Assembly: GCF_963678635.1 (NCBI RefSeq)
Contig: NC_087062.1
Coordinates: 58,172,129 to 58,236,128, forward strand
Direction: 5' to 3'
Source: Symsagittifera roscoffensis
Lineage: Eukaryota; Xenacoelomorpha; Acoela; Convolutidae
Length of the DNA: 64,000 nt
Below the pieces are notes generated by a model, which was not told the origin of the DNA, did not search any database, and saw nothing but the letters and a program-made list of their open reading frames with translations. Shown one piece after another: positions 44,477-55,793 of this stretch. Position numbers and translations under genes: made by a program. Positions within the stretch are counted from its first letter, which is position 1, and the number at the start of each line of letters is the position of its first letter.

Positions 44477-44739
44477 ATCAAGATAGCAAGCCATCAAGAA
44501 TGCAATTTTTTTTAAAGATTCAAATTTTATGACTACAACAAAACTAATCTGATGGAAGCAGTTTTAATTTGGATCAAAATAATATTTTGGCAAAAGGTCA
44601 TTTATCTTAAGATTTTGTCAAAAGGTCAATTATCGCATATCGCATCTTTTCATTTCGAAATGTAACCATTTGCATTTTGTTAGCTCAAAAAAATAAACAG
44701 TTCATAGCTGATACATTTTGTTAGCTGACTACACAGTTA

Positions 44740-45057
44740 AGGTAAGTTTTCAAAATAAATTTGAGGTAAATTAGATTAAAATTCGAAGTAATTTCACCTG
44801 AATTTTTAAAAGAAGCTGAGGTGAGTTAATAGCTTTGGTTGCTTAAGGTAGTTTTACCTATTTAGATATGGTAACATTTTCAGGGTGGGGTGACTTGAGA
44901 TAAAAGTTAACGTAGTTCCCAAGTTAAGATTGGGGTGAGTTAAGGTAGTAGTTGAGGTGGCTTGAGGTAAGGTTACAGTGGATTTGTTTTGCTTTAACTG
45001 TTGAGGTAACGTAACTTTAGGTACTTTTTAAGGTAAATATATTTAAACTTTTTTGAG
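44740..45057. repeat. Degenerate GAGGTAA/GAGTTAAGGTA repeats
   Basis: Short irregular repeats of GAGGTAA, TTGAGGTGG and AAGGTAG on the plus strand up to the assembly gap. Simple-sequence-like expansion next to the gap may explain why the assembly breaks here. Confidence 0.45.
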
Positions 45058-45257
45058 NNNNNNNNNNNNNNNNNNNNNNNNNNNNNNNNNNNNNNNNNNN
45101 NNNNNNNNNNNNNNNNNNNNNNNNNNNNNNNNNNNNNNNNNNNNNNNNNNNNNNNNNNNNNNNNNNNNNNNNNNNNNNNNNNNNNNNNNNNNNNNNNNNN
45201 NNNNNNNNNNNNNNNNNNNNNNNNNNNNNNNNNNNNNNNNNNNNNNNNNNNNNNNNN
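45058..45257. other. Assembly gap of 200 N
   Basis: Exactly 200 undetermined bases, a round number that suggests a placeholder. Sequence resumes inside a MITE-family copy. The order of sequence across the gap should not be trusted. Confidence 0.95.
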
Positions 45258-45382
45258 TTTTCGAATGATATTTAAAAATTCCGTCAAAAATGGCTAGTTA
45301 AAAAGTCGAAATTTGTCTGAAGAAAAAAAAAACCCACCCCGAGCACAAATATTCCGTTACTTTCGTACCGAAAGTCGGAACA
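45258..45382 (-). mobile_element. Hairpin-ended MITE family, copy cut by the gap
   Basis: Minus-strand 5' part of the family, ending ...CGAAAGTCGGAACA at its outer end. The remainder is hidden in the gap. Confidence 0.7.
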
Positions 45383-45630
45383 GAAAGCACACATTTGTCA
45401 CCTGTAATCGTTTTTGATGAGAGTTATGAATGCTTAGAGGCTGCCAATTGAGGACAATTAACGCGCGATATACTTCGTGCTTTTAACCCGGTGAGCGGCG
45501 ACTTAATCCAGCTTAGAAACTGTTTCAAAATGAATTGAGGCAGGCTATTTTGTCTATACAATACATTGCTATATTGCCATTGTTTAACTTAAATAGCGTA
45601 CGCGGAACGATTTTCAAATAATTTGTCTTT

Positions 45631-46160
45631 TTGTTCCGACTTTCGATACGAAAGTAACGGAATATTTGTGCTCGGGGTGGATTTTTTTTTCTTCAGACAA
45701 ATTTCGACTTTTTAACTATCCGTTTTTGACGGAATTTTCTATATCATTCGAAAGGTATTGTTGTCCTAAGCTCAAATTTGAAAAGATGTTTCACCTGTGA
45801 TCATTTTTTGTAAAGTTATGGGGGTTTAAAGATTGCCATTTTGGCCAATTTGAGACAATTAACGCGCGATATATTTCGCGCTATTAACGCGTAAGTGGAG
45901 AGTTAATCCGTCTTAGAAATCGTTCCAAATTGGTTAAAAGAAGCTTATTCGCCATAATTGGTTTGTTACAAGGAGCAAAATCTATCCTTTTGTACTTTGT
46001 ATGGCGTGAGGGGGGATTATTTTTATTAAAAATTTCAAATTTTAGAAAAAAAAATTTTCATTTTATTTTTTCTTACATTTAATTTTTTAATGTTATTAAT
46101 GCTCCATAAAACTTAAAAGGCAGTCAGAACATTCAGGGCTTCGCCCTGATACGAGCAGTT
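45631..46160 (+). mobile_element. Hairpin-ended MITE family, full-length copy
   Basis: About 530 bp from TTGTTCCGACTTTCGATACG to GATACGAGCAGT. It has a 5' hairpin (ACTTTCG/CGAAAGT around ATA), a middle palindromic region with TTAACGCGCGATATA, and a 3' hairpin (CAGGGC/GCCCTG around TTC) about 10 bases before the end. Subterminal inverted repeats TGTTCCGAC and GTCGGAACA pair across the element; here the right one reads GTCAGAACA. No coding capacity. Confidence 0.75.
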
Positions 46161-46262
46161 GTTTTGTTTCCATTTTTGATAGTTTTATTAATTTTATTAT
46201 TATTTTTAAATCGAATATACTGCTTCATTATTTTTTTAATCGAATATACTGATCTTTGAAGG

Positions 46263-46312
46263 CAATCGGATCATTCAAGGCTTAGCCCTGATAAAACAGT
46301 CTTGTTCAGTTA
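46263..46312 (+). mobile_element. Hairpin-ended MITE family, 3' end fragment
   Basis: Short fragment with GGATCATTCAAGGCTTAGCC and ...CAGTCTTGTT, a diverged 3' terminus of the family. Its duplicate lies at about 48,143-48,191. Confidence 0.5.
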
Positions 46313-46754
46313 AAGTGTTGACCTTTATCTAAGATATCGACCAATGCAATCATCATATCCTATCTCGTCATCGTATACTCTAAGCAAAAAAATGAATTGC
46401 GTTTTCTGGACATGAAGAAATTTTTTGAAAAACTTTATTGCACTCCCAATACAAATCTTCTTCTCAACTAAGGTCAGCTGAACAAAATGAACCAATTGCT
46501 TGGCTCATACAGATATTCAAACACAATTTCTCGCATCAGGGCAAAAATTTTAATTTTTTGATTGTCCGGTAACGTCTCACCAATTACTCATTTTCTAAAG
46601 ATATTCGAAATATGAAGTTATTCCAGATAATTTTGTCAAAAATATGATCACACACGCTATTTGAGAACAAACTGATAAAATTAGCGTCTAGCTACGTAAA
46701 AATAAATTAAAACAAGACTGCGCGTATTAAAACAAGACTTGAGCTCAAATTAAA

Positions 46755-47263
46755 ACAAGACTGCGCGTATCAGGGCGAAGTCCTGAATGTCCCGACTGCC
46801 TTTTAATGTTAAATAAAATGTAATAAAAAAAATAAAAAAATTTCTAAAATTTGAAATTTTTTATGAAAATCACCCCACACGCCATATAAAGTACAAAAGG
46901 ATAGATTTCGTTCCTTGTAACAAATCAATTATGGCAAATAAGCTTCTTTTAACCAATTTGGAACGATTTCTAAGACTGATTAAATCTCTGCTTACGCGTT
47001 AATAGCGCGAATTATATCGCGCGCTAATTGTCCCAAATTGGTCAAATTGGCCAAAATGGCAGTCTTTAAACCCTCAAAACTTCACGAAAAAAGATCACAG
47101 GTGAAATATCTTTTCAAATATAAGCTCAGGACAACAATACCTTTTGAATGACACAAAAAAATTCCGACATAAATGGCTAGTTAAAAAGTCGAAATTTGTC
47201 TGAAGAAAAAAAACCCACCCCGAGCACAAATATTCCGTTACTTTCGTACCGAAAGTCGGAACA
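46755..47263 (-). mobile_element. Hairpin-ended MITE family, full-length copy
   Basis: Minus-strand copy from TGTTCCGACTTTCGGTACG (outer end at 47,263) to the 3' terminus AGTCTTGTT at 46,755. The left flank has two extra partial 3' termini in tandem (AACAAGACTGCGCG at about 46,733 and AACAAGAC at 46,751), so the end is locally triplicated. Confidence 0.75.
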
Positions 47264-47511
47264 GAAAGCACACATTTGTCACCTGTAATCGTTTTTGATG
47301 AGAGTTATGAATGCTTAGAGGCTGCCAATTGAGGACAATTAACGCGCGATATACTTCGTGCTTTTAACCCGGTGAGCGGCGACTTAATCCAGCTTAGAAA
47401 CTGTTTCAAAATGAATTGAGGCAGGCTATTTTGTCTATACAATACATTGCTATATTGCCATTGTTTAACTTAAATAGCGTACGCGGAACGATTTTCAAAT
47501 AATTTGTCTTT

Positions 47512-48041
47512 TTGTTCCGACTTTCGATACGAAAGTAACGGAATATTTGTGCTCGGGGTGGATTTTTTTTTCTTCAGACAAATTTCGACTTTTTAACTAT
47601 CCGTTTTTGACGGAATTTTCTATATCATTCGAAAGGTATTGTTGTCCTAAGCTCAAATTTGAAAAGATGTTTCACCTGTGATCATTTTTTGTAAAGTTAT
47701 GGGGGTTTAAAGATTGCCATTTTGGCCAATTTGAGACAATTAACGCGCGATATATTTCGCGCTATTAACGCGTAAGTGGAGAGTTAATCCGTCTTAGAAA
47801 TCGTTCCAAATTGGTTAAAAGAAGCTTATTCGCCATAATTGGTTTGTTACAAGGAGCAAAATCTATCCTTTTGTACTTTGTATGGCGTGAGGGGGGATTA
47901 TTTTTATTAAAAATTTCAAATTTTAGAAAAAAAAATTTTCATTTTATTTTTTCTTACATTTAATTTTTTAATGTTATTAATGCTCCATAAAACTTAAAAG
48001 GCAGTCAGAACATTCAGGGCTTCGCCCTGATACGAGCAGTT
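47512..48041 (+). mobile_element. Hairpin-ended MITE family, full-length copy
   Basis: Duplicate of the copy at 45,631 through the 1.4-kb duplication, with all structural features retained. Confidence 0.75.
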
Positions 48042-48191
48042 GTTTTGTTTCCATTTTTGATAGTTTTATTAATTTTATTATTATTTTTAAATCGAATATA
48101 CTGCTTCATTATTTTTTTAATCGAATATACTGATCTTTGAAGGCAATCGGATCATTCAAGGCTTAGCCCTGATAAAACAGTCTTGTTCAGT

Positions 48192-49203
48192 TAAAGTGTT
48201 GACCTTTATCTAAGATATCGACCAATGCAATCATCATATCCTATCTAATCATCCTATCTCGTCATCGTATACTCTAAGCAAAAAAATGAATTGCGTTTTC
48301 TGGACATGAAGAAATTTTTTGAAAAACTTTATTGCACTCCCAATACAAATCTTCTTCTCAACTAAGGTCAGCTGAACAAAATGAACCAATTGCTTGGCTC
48401 ATACAGATATTCAAACACAATTTCTCGCATCAGGGCAAAAATTTTAATTTTTTGATTGTCCGGTAACGTCTCACCAATTACTCATTTTCTAAAGATATTC
48501 GAAATATGAAGTTATTCCAGATAATTTTGTCAAAAATATGATCACACACGCTATTTGAGAACAAACTGATAAAATTAGCGTCTAGCTACGTAAAAATAGT
48601 TCCTACTAGTGTGCCTAAAAACAAAACTAGAACGGTTTCTGAGCAGGATTAAATAGCAGCTACGCGTTTATAGAACAAAACAAATTGCGCGTTAATTTTC
48701 CCACATTAGCTAAACTGGCAATTTTTGTACGGCCATATCATAAGATAAATGATCCATGGTGAAATGTTTTAAGCTTAAGCTCATGCTGCCAATACATATC
48801 AGATGATATAAAAAAACCCTTACAAGAGCATAATTTAAAACAAAGTTTGTTTGAAGAAAAATAAACAACACCCGCAGTCCAAAAACTCTATCCATCCTGT
48901 CTTCAAAAGTCCAAACAATAAGACTGTTTGTATCAGGGCAAGGCTATGAATATTCTGAAGAGACAATAGAAGTGATATACATAGCTTCTGGTATTGTATT
49001 AGTAAGGCAAAGCATTTTCTAACTCCAATAAATTGCTGCTTTTCGGTTAATAACATTTTTTTTTTCACATTTTTAATCCCAAATTGTTTAAATTGCAGCT
49101 TTTCCGGAAGACTTCAAGAACAATGAAAAGTGAGATGTTTTTTTTTAACGAAACTAAATAGATTCCAGATGATCTTAATTAACCCAGTCGCAAATACTTA
49201 GTT
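48192..49203. other. AT-rich spacer, no gene
   Basis: Contains the end of the 1.4-kb duplication (to 48,597) and unique AT-rich sequence. Minus-strand frames at 48,710-49,068 overlap each other in two phases and have no supporting features. A weak MITE-like segment (ACGCGTTTATAGAACAAAAC, TTGCGCGTTAATTTTCCC) lies near 48,663-48,710. Confidence 0.4.
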
Positions 49204-49733
49204 ATTGTTCCGACTTTCGATACGAAAGTAACGGAATACTTGTGCTCGGGGTGGGTTTTTTTTTCTTCAGAAAAATTTCGACTTCTTAACTATCCATTTT
49301 TGACGGAATTTTCTATATCATTCCAAAGCTATTGTTGTCTTGAGCTCAAATTTGAACAGATATTTTACCTGTGATCATTTTTCGTAAAGTTATGGGGGTT
49401 TAAAGATTGCCATTTTGGCCAATTTGGGACAATTAACGCGCGATATATTTTGCGCTATTAACGCGTAAGCGGAGATTTAATCCGTCTTAAAATTGTTCCA
49501 AATTGGTTGAAACAAGCTAATATGCTATAATTGATTTGTTACAAGGAGCTAAATCTATCTTTTTGTACTTTATATGGCGTGTGGGAGGATGATTTTCATA
49601 AAAAGTTTCAAATTTTAGAAATTTTTTTTCTTCATTTTATTACATTTAATTTTTTGATGTAATTACTGCTCCATAAAACCTTAAAAGGCAGTCGGAACAT
49701 TCAGGGCTTCGCCCTGATACGAGCAGTCTTGTT
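49204..49733 (+). mobile_element. Hairpin-ended MITE family, full-length copy
   Basis: Complete copy, independent of the duplication, from TTGTTCCGACTTTCGATACG to GAGCAGTCTTGTT. Terminal hairpins are intact and both subterminal repeats (TTCCGAC / GTCGGAA) are present. It serves as the best local reference for the family's ends. Confidence 0.8.
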
Positions 49734-50943
49734 AAGTATAAATTCGAAGTTTGTATGAAGGAAAAAACTAAGCCGAGTAGAAAGATTCCGTCACTTTCTT
49801 TGAACAATTATTTCAAAGCGTCCATAAATGCAAGTACAGTGAATGGTCAGAAATAGCCTTTAAGTAATAAGTTTGATTGAATAAACTTCTCACTGAAGAA
49901 TGCAATTTTCTCATTTAAAATGTATCCATCGCATGATCAACCTTTTCCACTCTGCTTATTCGAGAACGGGTTCATTGTTAAAGTAAACTTTTTTAATTGA
50001 AAATGACAAAAAATGGCGTTCTTTGACCCATAACTGGTAAGAGCTTAAAACCAAAAGGTATAATTTTTGGAGAGGAGGGTTGTTCCGATTATTTGCAGTC
50101 AGTCGATGTAGCATTTTTTAATTAAATTTTCAAATAAATTTGCCCGAAATGGTCCTCACATTTAGGTAGTTCAGAAAGTACAAATTAAACGAATCCCATA
50201 GCGACCAAGTATAGTCAGAAATACTTTGGATTTTAGATTTGGCCTTCTTGTTGACAAAAAGGAGACTTTAGTCAATTTGAACCAAATTTTTCGCCCATTA
50301 CAACGCTAGTAAAATTTTAGCGTTTGTACTTTTGTGTTTTTAACGCTTGTACAATTTGACTTAGTTTTTACTACTTTAGAAAAAAAGTAACGGAATATTT
50401 GCGCTCGAGATGGTTTTTTCTTCAAACAATTTTCGACTTTTTAACGAGCAACTTTTAGGAGAAATTTTATATCACTCGAAAGGTATTGTTGTCTTGTGCC
50501 CGAAATTAAAAATATATTTACCTGTGATCATCAGTTGTAAAGAATGCCGAATTGGCCAATTCGGGATAATTAACAAAATCGTTCCCAATTGAATTGCATC
50601 AAAGAAATCGTTCCGAATTGAGTTGAGGCATGCTTTTTCATCTATACATGAATCGCAACAAATTATCATTAGAAAAAATCACCCTGCAAAAGTCATTCCC
50701 AAGCCAAAACATTTTGTCAGTAATTCGCGTTTACAAATATTTGAAAAATCCTTGTTTTTGAAATCTGTGCCCGCAAGACAAAATTGGAGGGTTGCAAAAA
50801 TCTATGACCTAATTTTTTTGTATGGTTTTACCAAAATCAAATCTGTAACGGTTAAGGTTAAATGACAAGTAGGTGGGTCTGATATAGACAATAAACTTAA
50901 TAGTCAATTAAATCAAAAAATAAAACAATCAATTTCAAGCTTG
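49734..50943. other. AT-rich spacer with decayed MITE fragment, no gene
   Basis: 50,378-50,540 is a diverged plus-strand MITE fragment (AGTAACGGAATATTTGCGCT, then TCACTCGAAAGGTATTGTTG). The rest shows no coding potential I can support. Confidence 0.45.
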
Positions 50944-50956
50944 TTGTTCCGACTTT
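50944..50956 (+). mobile_element. MITE family 5' end, split by the LTR retrotransposon
   Basis: TTGTTCCGACTTT is the first 13 bases of a MITE-family copy. Its last five (ACTTT, 50,952-50,956) recur at 62,074-62,078 after the 3' LTR, where the same MITE continues CGATATGAAAG. This is the left half of a 5-bp target-site duplication. Confidence 0.8.
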
Positions 50957-51104
50957 TGTAGTATTGCGAAATACTACACACACAAAAGACCATTGTCTTA
51001 ATTGTTTATTTAGGGACCCAATTCTAAATTGGAGCGTGCCATTTAAATTAAAGCCTCTTTTCACTAAATCAGATATTGACTGATTTACTCTTATTAGGAC
51101 TATT
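50957..51104 (+). repeat. Truncated outer LTR of the shared-LTR tandem
   Basis: The first 148 bp of the LTR (compare 52,284-52,431), opening TGTAGTATTGCG. After GGACTAT the sequence jumps to internal 3' sequence of the element (51,112 onward, like 59,752 onward). An internal deletion removed the rest of this LTR and most of the first element. Confidence 0.8.
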
Positions 51105-51584
51105 AACTATTAAGATTAGGGGTTAATTAACGGCCAAATTTCCATTTTTGCTTTAACTACATAAGTTTAATATCTGAGCTTAACTCAGTGTCGGAAAATG
51201 CTTTATTCCTGTGGTTAATAAACACCATGATGGTCTTTCTTCATTTGTATTCCTGTGGTTAATAAACACCATGATCGTCTTTCTTCATTTGTTTTCCGTG
51301 GTGGGTTTGTGTGAAACCACAAGATTATATTTTCCACCTTTTATATACATACAATTTTACACTTTGTCCTTCATTGTCCAAACATTTGATAATCAGCTTT
51401 AGTATCCGAATGTAATTCGGGATTTTGAATGTTTACTTATTTTACATTGATGTTTAGCAAAGTGGAATATGACCCAATTTTGAATTGGAACTGCCAAAAT
51501 GCTGACCCAGCACCAGAGTAGTTTAAAAGAAAGCTGCCTCTCAGGAAGAAACATCGGAAACCGGTAGCAGTTCAATTTTTGTCA

Positions 51585-52136
51585 ATGGACGACGGGTTAA
51601 ATAAGAACCCTCGCAATTTTCCTAGTTTAACCCAAAGATTGGAACTGCAGAAGTGCAGAGAAACCAAGTTGGATACGGAAAATCCAAAATATATAACGAG
51701 TTTAAAGTACTCAATAAAGGAAAATTATAACAGATGGAAACTGCCATCGTTCATTGAAGTCGCCAACTCAACGACAATGGAAAAGGCGATGATGCCTATC
51801 GACTTCATAACTCAGCCAGAAGTGGTTATAAAGAACGAAAACAACTTCTGGAAATTAAAGAAGAGGGAGGAACAGGGCTACATCCTCAAGGCAGGAGGCA
51901 CGCAAGTCACCATACCGTTTGAGGGAAAAACTGATTTTCCGAGCCATGTAAAAAACAGACAGGAAGAGCAGGACGACATTCAACAACTTACGGATGAAAT
52001 GAGCAGACTACGAATCAAGAACAAGATCAAAAAGAAGAAAATCGTGAAGTTGCAACAAAAACTAGAGGCTTCACAGAGGAAGATAGCGATCCTCAGATCA
52101 TACAAAGTGGAGCTTGAATTCGGAAGGAAGCTCTAG
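51585..52136 (+). CDS. Lysine-rich coiled-coil accessory protein (first copy)
   Basis: 183 codons from the ATG at 51,585 (MDDGLNKNPRNFPSLTQRL) to TAG. I chose this start because no earlier in-frame ATG exists; six bases upstream there is only TTG. The N-terminal two thirds is mixed and polar (FWKLKKREEQGYILKAGGTQ and onward). Residues about 130-180 are a basic helix with heptad spacing (LRIKNKIKKKKIVKLQQKLE), a coiled-coil and nucleic-acid-binding candidate. The frame is identical to the one at 60,223 despite differences nearby. Function unknown. Confidence 0.55.
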   Translation: MDDGLNKNPRNFPSLTQRLELQKCRETKLDTENPKYITSLKYSIKENYNRWKLPSFIEVANSTTMEKAMMPIDFITQPEVVIKNENNFWKLKKREEQGYILKAGGTQVTIPFEGKTDFPSHVKNRQEEQDDIQQLTDEMSRLRIKNKIKKKKIVKLQQKLEASQRKIAILRSYKVELEFGRKL

Positions 52137-52267
52137 ATAAAACCTAACTTATCTTTATAACTTTTTCGTTTGATGTTCTCTTTAAATTTTATAACTATAG
52201 TATTTAACCATTAAAGTGTTTAAATTTTCACCATGGTAACTGTAAGAATCGAACAGCTTAATTTTCT

Positions 52268-52282
52268 AAAAAAAGGGGTGAG
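52268..52282 (+). promoter_or_regulatory. Polypurine tract before the middle LTR
   Basis: AAAAAAAGGGGTGAG directly precedes the LTR start (T)TGTAGTATT. This marks the LTR boundary and is the primer site for plus-strand synthesis. Confidence 0.75.
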
Positions 52283-52283
52283 T

Positions 52284-53435
52284 TGTAGTATTGCGAAATA
52301 CTACACACACAAAAGACCATTGTCTTAATTGTTTATTTAACGACCCAATTCTAAATTGGAGCGTGCCATTTAAATTAAAGCCTCTTTTCACTAAATCAGA
52401 TATTGACTGATTTACTCTTATTAGGACTATAAAATCTTGTTGTGAAAATCCACTCCTTTTTAAATACTTGTCCAATTTTTCTCATTTTTTCATGCTCAAT
52501 ATTTTAAAAGGGCGGCGATTATTAATACGTCCCTTTTAACTTAACTTGAAACAAACTGGATAAATATTTAGCAGTCTTGCCGGCTGCACTGAAATTCTCC
52601 TTGCTTTGATTAAGCAGAGGTGCACCTGCAATATGATGCATCAGAGAGAGTAATATGAATTTTTAATAAGACAAACTGAAGGCTGCGGTTTTCATCAAAG
52701 GGGACTAATAAGTTGAAGATATTTAATTTGAAAAAATCAAGTAAAAACTAGTTTAAAACTCCCTTATTAGAAAGGGAGAACAAAGGAGCAGGTGAAATCT
52801 GAATAATTAAAGATTGAATCAGCCGCCGGTTTATGCTTACGAGCAAAAGGACTGGCCTGAAATCTTTAGTGTTTCATTTTGCTCAGTCAGCAGCAAGTCA
52901 GTTCTCTTCAGTCATATCTTTTAAAAATAAATAATTTTTCTTTTCTGCCCTCACACTAAAATTAATCTAGCCCTTTTCACTTATAAAAAGAGAATAAATT
53001 CTCATTTTAAGTTTGATTTGAAAAATTATAAATCGAGATACTCGAGATACGCACACCCGAGGAAGTCTGGACTACAAGTACCCAAAGGACTACGTCAAGA
53101 CGATTCAGACGACCCAACCAGAAGTGCTGACTTGGACAAAATCAAGGGCAACCATACATACTAATCAGCCACCGACCTTAGTAAGAAGATAAAATATTGA
53201 TGAACAAAATAAGATTAGCTCAACCTCCCCTCATAGGTATATTTCTTTAAGCTGTTCGATTCGTTTATATAATCTAATAACCCAGTGCTTTGTATCTAAC
53301 CAACTAATTAATTCATACCTTTTCTAACTATTGTTTCTACTCTACTTTTTGTCAAGACAATTTGACGATCTAAGGTGAGACTTATAAATTAGGATAAAAT
53401 TACTAAGCATTCAACCAGCAATGAGCGCTCAGTAA
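52284..53435 (+). repeat. 5' LTR of the non-autonomous element (shared, 1,152 bp)
   Basis: Same length as the 3' LTR (60,922-62,073), with about a dozen base differences noticed, so divergence is near 1%. It begins TGTAGTATT, whose first 22 bases form a hairpin (9-bp arms, GCGA loop), and ends GCGCTCAGTAA. A TATATAA box candidate lies near 53,265. The 3' edge is set by divergence from the other copy and by the target duplication; it ends in AA rather than the usual CA. Confidence 0.85.
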
Positions 53436-53438
53436 AAC

Positions 53439-53453
53439 TGGTGCGACCGCAGC
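53439..53453 (+). promoter_or_regulatory. Candidate primer-binding site
   Basis: TGGTGCGACCGCAGC begins with TGG, 3 bases after the LTR end, the normal position for tRNA priming. It would pair with a tRNA ending GCGGTCGCACCA; I cannot name that tRNA. Confidence 0.55.
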
Positions 53454-55793
53454 AGAGAACTACTCCTTAAGAAATTCTTTTTCCAACAAACTCGAAACAG
53501 CTTTTAAAATTCAAAAAAATATATTAATATTAGGATCTGTGAGTATTTGTCAGATTAGTTTCCAACCTCAAAAAGCCAGAGACAATGGGTATCTTTCGAT
53601 AGAAACACAATTTCATTGTCTTCTACTTGACAGATATTCCTAGTAGGGTTCTTGCGAAAGCATCCCCTGCGCTAGCAGTCGCCCACGATATCGCTCCATC
53701 TCGAGGTCTATTAGACGGCTTTCTAACTGACATTAGCTCATGAACTTAACTATTATCTATTATTATAATAATATATAAAGTTTCTGAAAGAATCGTTCTC
53801 TGCCTAAGTCCGCTAGTAAGATATACCCGTTTTGTCCAGTAATCCACTAATTACATGCCAAAACTTCAGTTTAAAGTTATCATCACTAAAATTAACGAAA
53901 TTCTGTATTAAACTAAAGTGCTCACAAACTTATTAAATATCTTCAATTATTTTTTCGAGGGGGTTAAGTGGTCATATGTGCGATCTAAGAGTACCCTAAA
54001 TTGTATGATAAATTGAATTCTTCATCACATTATCTCAAACCATCCACGCTTGTTGCTATTTATTCTAATCCTTCATCAATTCTCGAGGCTTATCCTCAAC
54101 TTTTCTTAAACTCATTTTAATTCTATCCACCTTAACGTAACTTAAACCTAAATCATCCATCAGTAAAGCTACCAATTACTGAAACTAAGGAAGAAAATAA
54201 CAAAAACCAAAAAGGAAGGAACGGATTTGAGTGTTTTTTAATAAATCATTAGTTTTTTTTAACACAGTTTAAATATACACCTAATAAACAATAAGATTAC
54301 GCACTAAAACCAATCTTAAGCGTTAACCACATAACACCAAACACCAAGTTTTAGTTTCAGCACAAAAATATCAGGTTTTACAACAAAAACTAAGTTTAAA
54401 ACACTGACACATCCACTTTATATTGATAAAATAGGTTTCATATGATAGCATAAGCAATAAAAAATTGATTTTTACCAGCCAAAATTTTTGGTTTCAGTCT
54501 AGGTTTCAGTTATAGGGTCAAACGTTTCAGTTAAAATAAGTATAGTTTCCGGTCAAAATTTCAAGTTTCTGTAAACGGATTCGGGTAAAACAGCAAAAGT
54601 TGAACTAGTCAAACCCAAATTTGGATACCATAAGTCAAAAACCTGGTCTTAAATGGTACGTTTTTGTTAGTTTCAGGTTTCAGAACACAAAAATTGAGTT
54701 TTTGGTCTCAAAATTGAGCTCCGAACGCCGAATTTTGACTTTCTAGAAAAAACTAACGGTGTTAAAACCCACCAAACCAATTTTAAATTTTGGTTCCTAA
54801 GGCTGAAACGTACGTTTCAGAATTGGTGTTTTTGGTTTCAGACCCAAAAATCTTGCTTCCCAAGTGAAATTTTTGTGAAATATTGAAAGATAATAGGAAT
54901 CCTTAATGCACTAACAAATTTTTAAACTCAAAAAACTTCTAGAAGGTGTTAGTTTGAGCCCTCAAACTTATAGTTTCAGAAAACTAAAATCGTCGTTTTA
55001 GGCTAAAATTTTCATCTTTTTGGCAATTTTATTGCTGGAATAGAAATATATCAGAGAGACCAACCTAAATTTTCAATCTCAAAACTCTAAAACCAAGTGG
55101 TCAAACCATAGTTTCAGTTCTAGAAATCATAGTTTCAGCCCCAAAAACTTAGGTTTCCGCAAACAAATTTTTGATTTTGAAGTTACAAATCTGTTCAAAA
55201 TTCTAATTTACACTAAACCAGCTATCAAAAACCAACTTTTTATTTTCATGCACCGAGTTTGAGAGAGTTTAAGAGTTTTAGGTTTGAGTTTTCAAAAACT
55301 AAGTTTAAGATATCAAAAGATTCGGTTTTCTCGAATTTTTTTGCAAGTTAAAGCGAAAACCAGATATAATACAGCGTATAGAAAATTTTAAGATTAAAAA
55401 AATTCAACTTCAGCTACCATAGTTTCAGGTTTCAGATTATCGTTTCAGTCAAAAAATTTTCTAAAAATTTTTAACCAAAAAATTAAGTTTTGAACCAATA
55501 ATAACCAATAAAGGCATATAGTTATATTGTTAACCATACCATAGCATCAACAAAATTTCACTTGAACAAAGTTTCAGGTTTCAGTTAAGGTTTCAGCGAA
55601 TACAATACTTGAAAAACTTAGAAAAAATTTTAGAAAAATTTTTTTTCCAAAGAAATTTTTTTATTTCCTTATCTTATTATTAATAACCTTTGTTAATATT
55701 CAATAATTCCTAAAAGGTTTTCATTACTCTAAGACATACTAATCAAATATTACAACTTGGCTTAAGAAAAAGAAAACAAACATCGTGAAATTA
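53454..55793 (+). other. Long untranslated leader with GTTTCAG motif array
   Basis: About 2.3 kb without a coding frame. Between about 54,350 and 55,600 the heptamer GTTTCAG occurs at least 17 times on the plus strand, often as TAGTTTCAG or as GTTTCAGGTTTCAG doublets, in otherwise AT-rich sequence. Chance would give fewer than one. It lies between the primer-binding site and the first ORF, where packaging and translation signals of retroelements lie. Confidence 0.6.

Larger units (their letters stand above)
45290..48597. repeat. 1.4-kb direct duplication of a MITE cluster
   Basis: 45,290-46,702 and 47,171-48,597 are nearly identical, offset 1,881 bp and later 1,894 bp because of a 13-base insertion in the second copy near 48,248. 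The intervening 46,703-47,170 is mostly another MITE copy in reverse orientation, so recombination between family members may have made the duplication. Confidence 0.85.
51112..52283 (+). mobile_element. Remaining 3' internal part of the first (deleted) LTR element
   Basis: Nearly identical to 59,752-60,921 of the second element, including the 183-codon accessory frame and the polypurine tract AAAAAAAGGGGTGAG (52,268-52,282). It shares the next LTR with the complete element downstream. Confidence 0.85.

Noticed and set aside
44994..45287. Open frames across the N gap
   Set aside because: They consist of undetermined bases.
45631..46160. Classical Helitron
   Set aside because: There is a 3' hairpin near the end, but no CTRR terminus or consistent 5' TC at the boundaries, and ends were not verified by empty sites.
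48710..49068. Two overlapping minus-strand frames
   Set aside because: They overlap in different phases in AT-rich spacer sequence, without homology.
51112..53435. The 2.3-kb direct repeat (with 59,752-62,073) as a very long LTR containing the 183-codon gene
   Set aside because: A polypurine tract and a TG start lie inside it at 52,268-52,285, the target duplication points to the same TG start, and a candidate primer-binding site follows at 53,439. The true LTR is 1,152 bp and the rest is 3' internal sequence.
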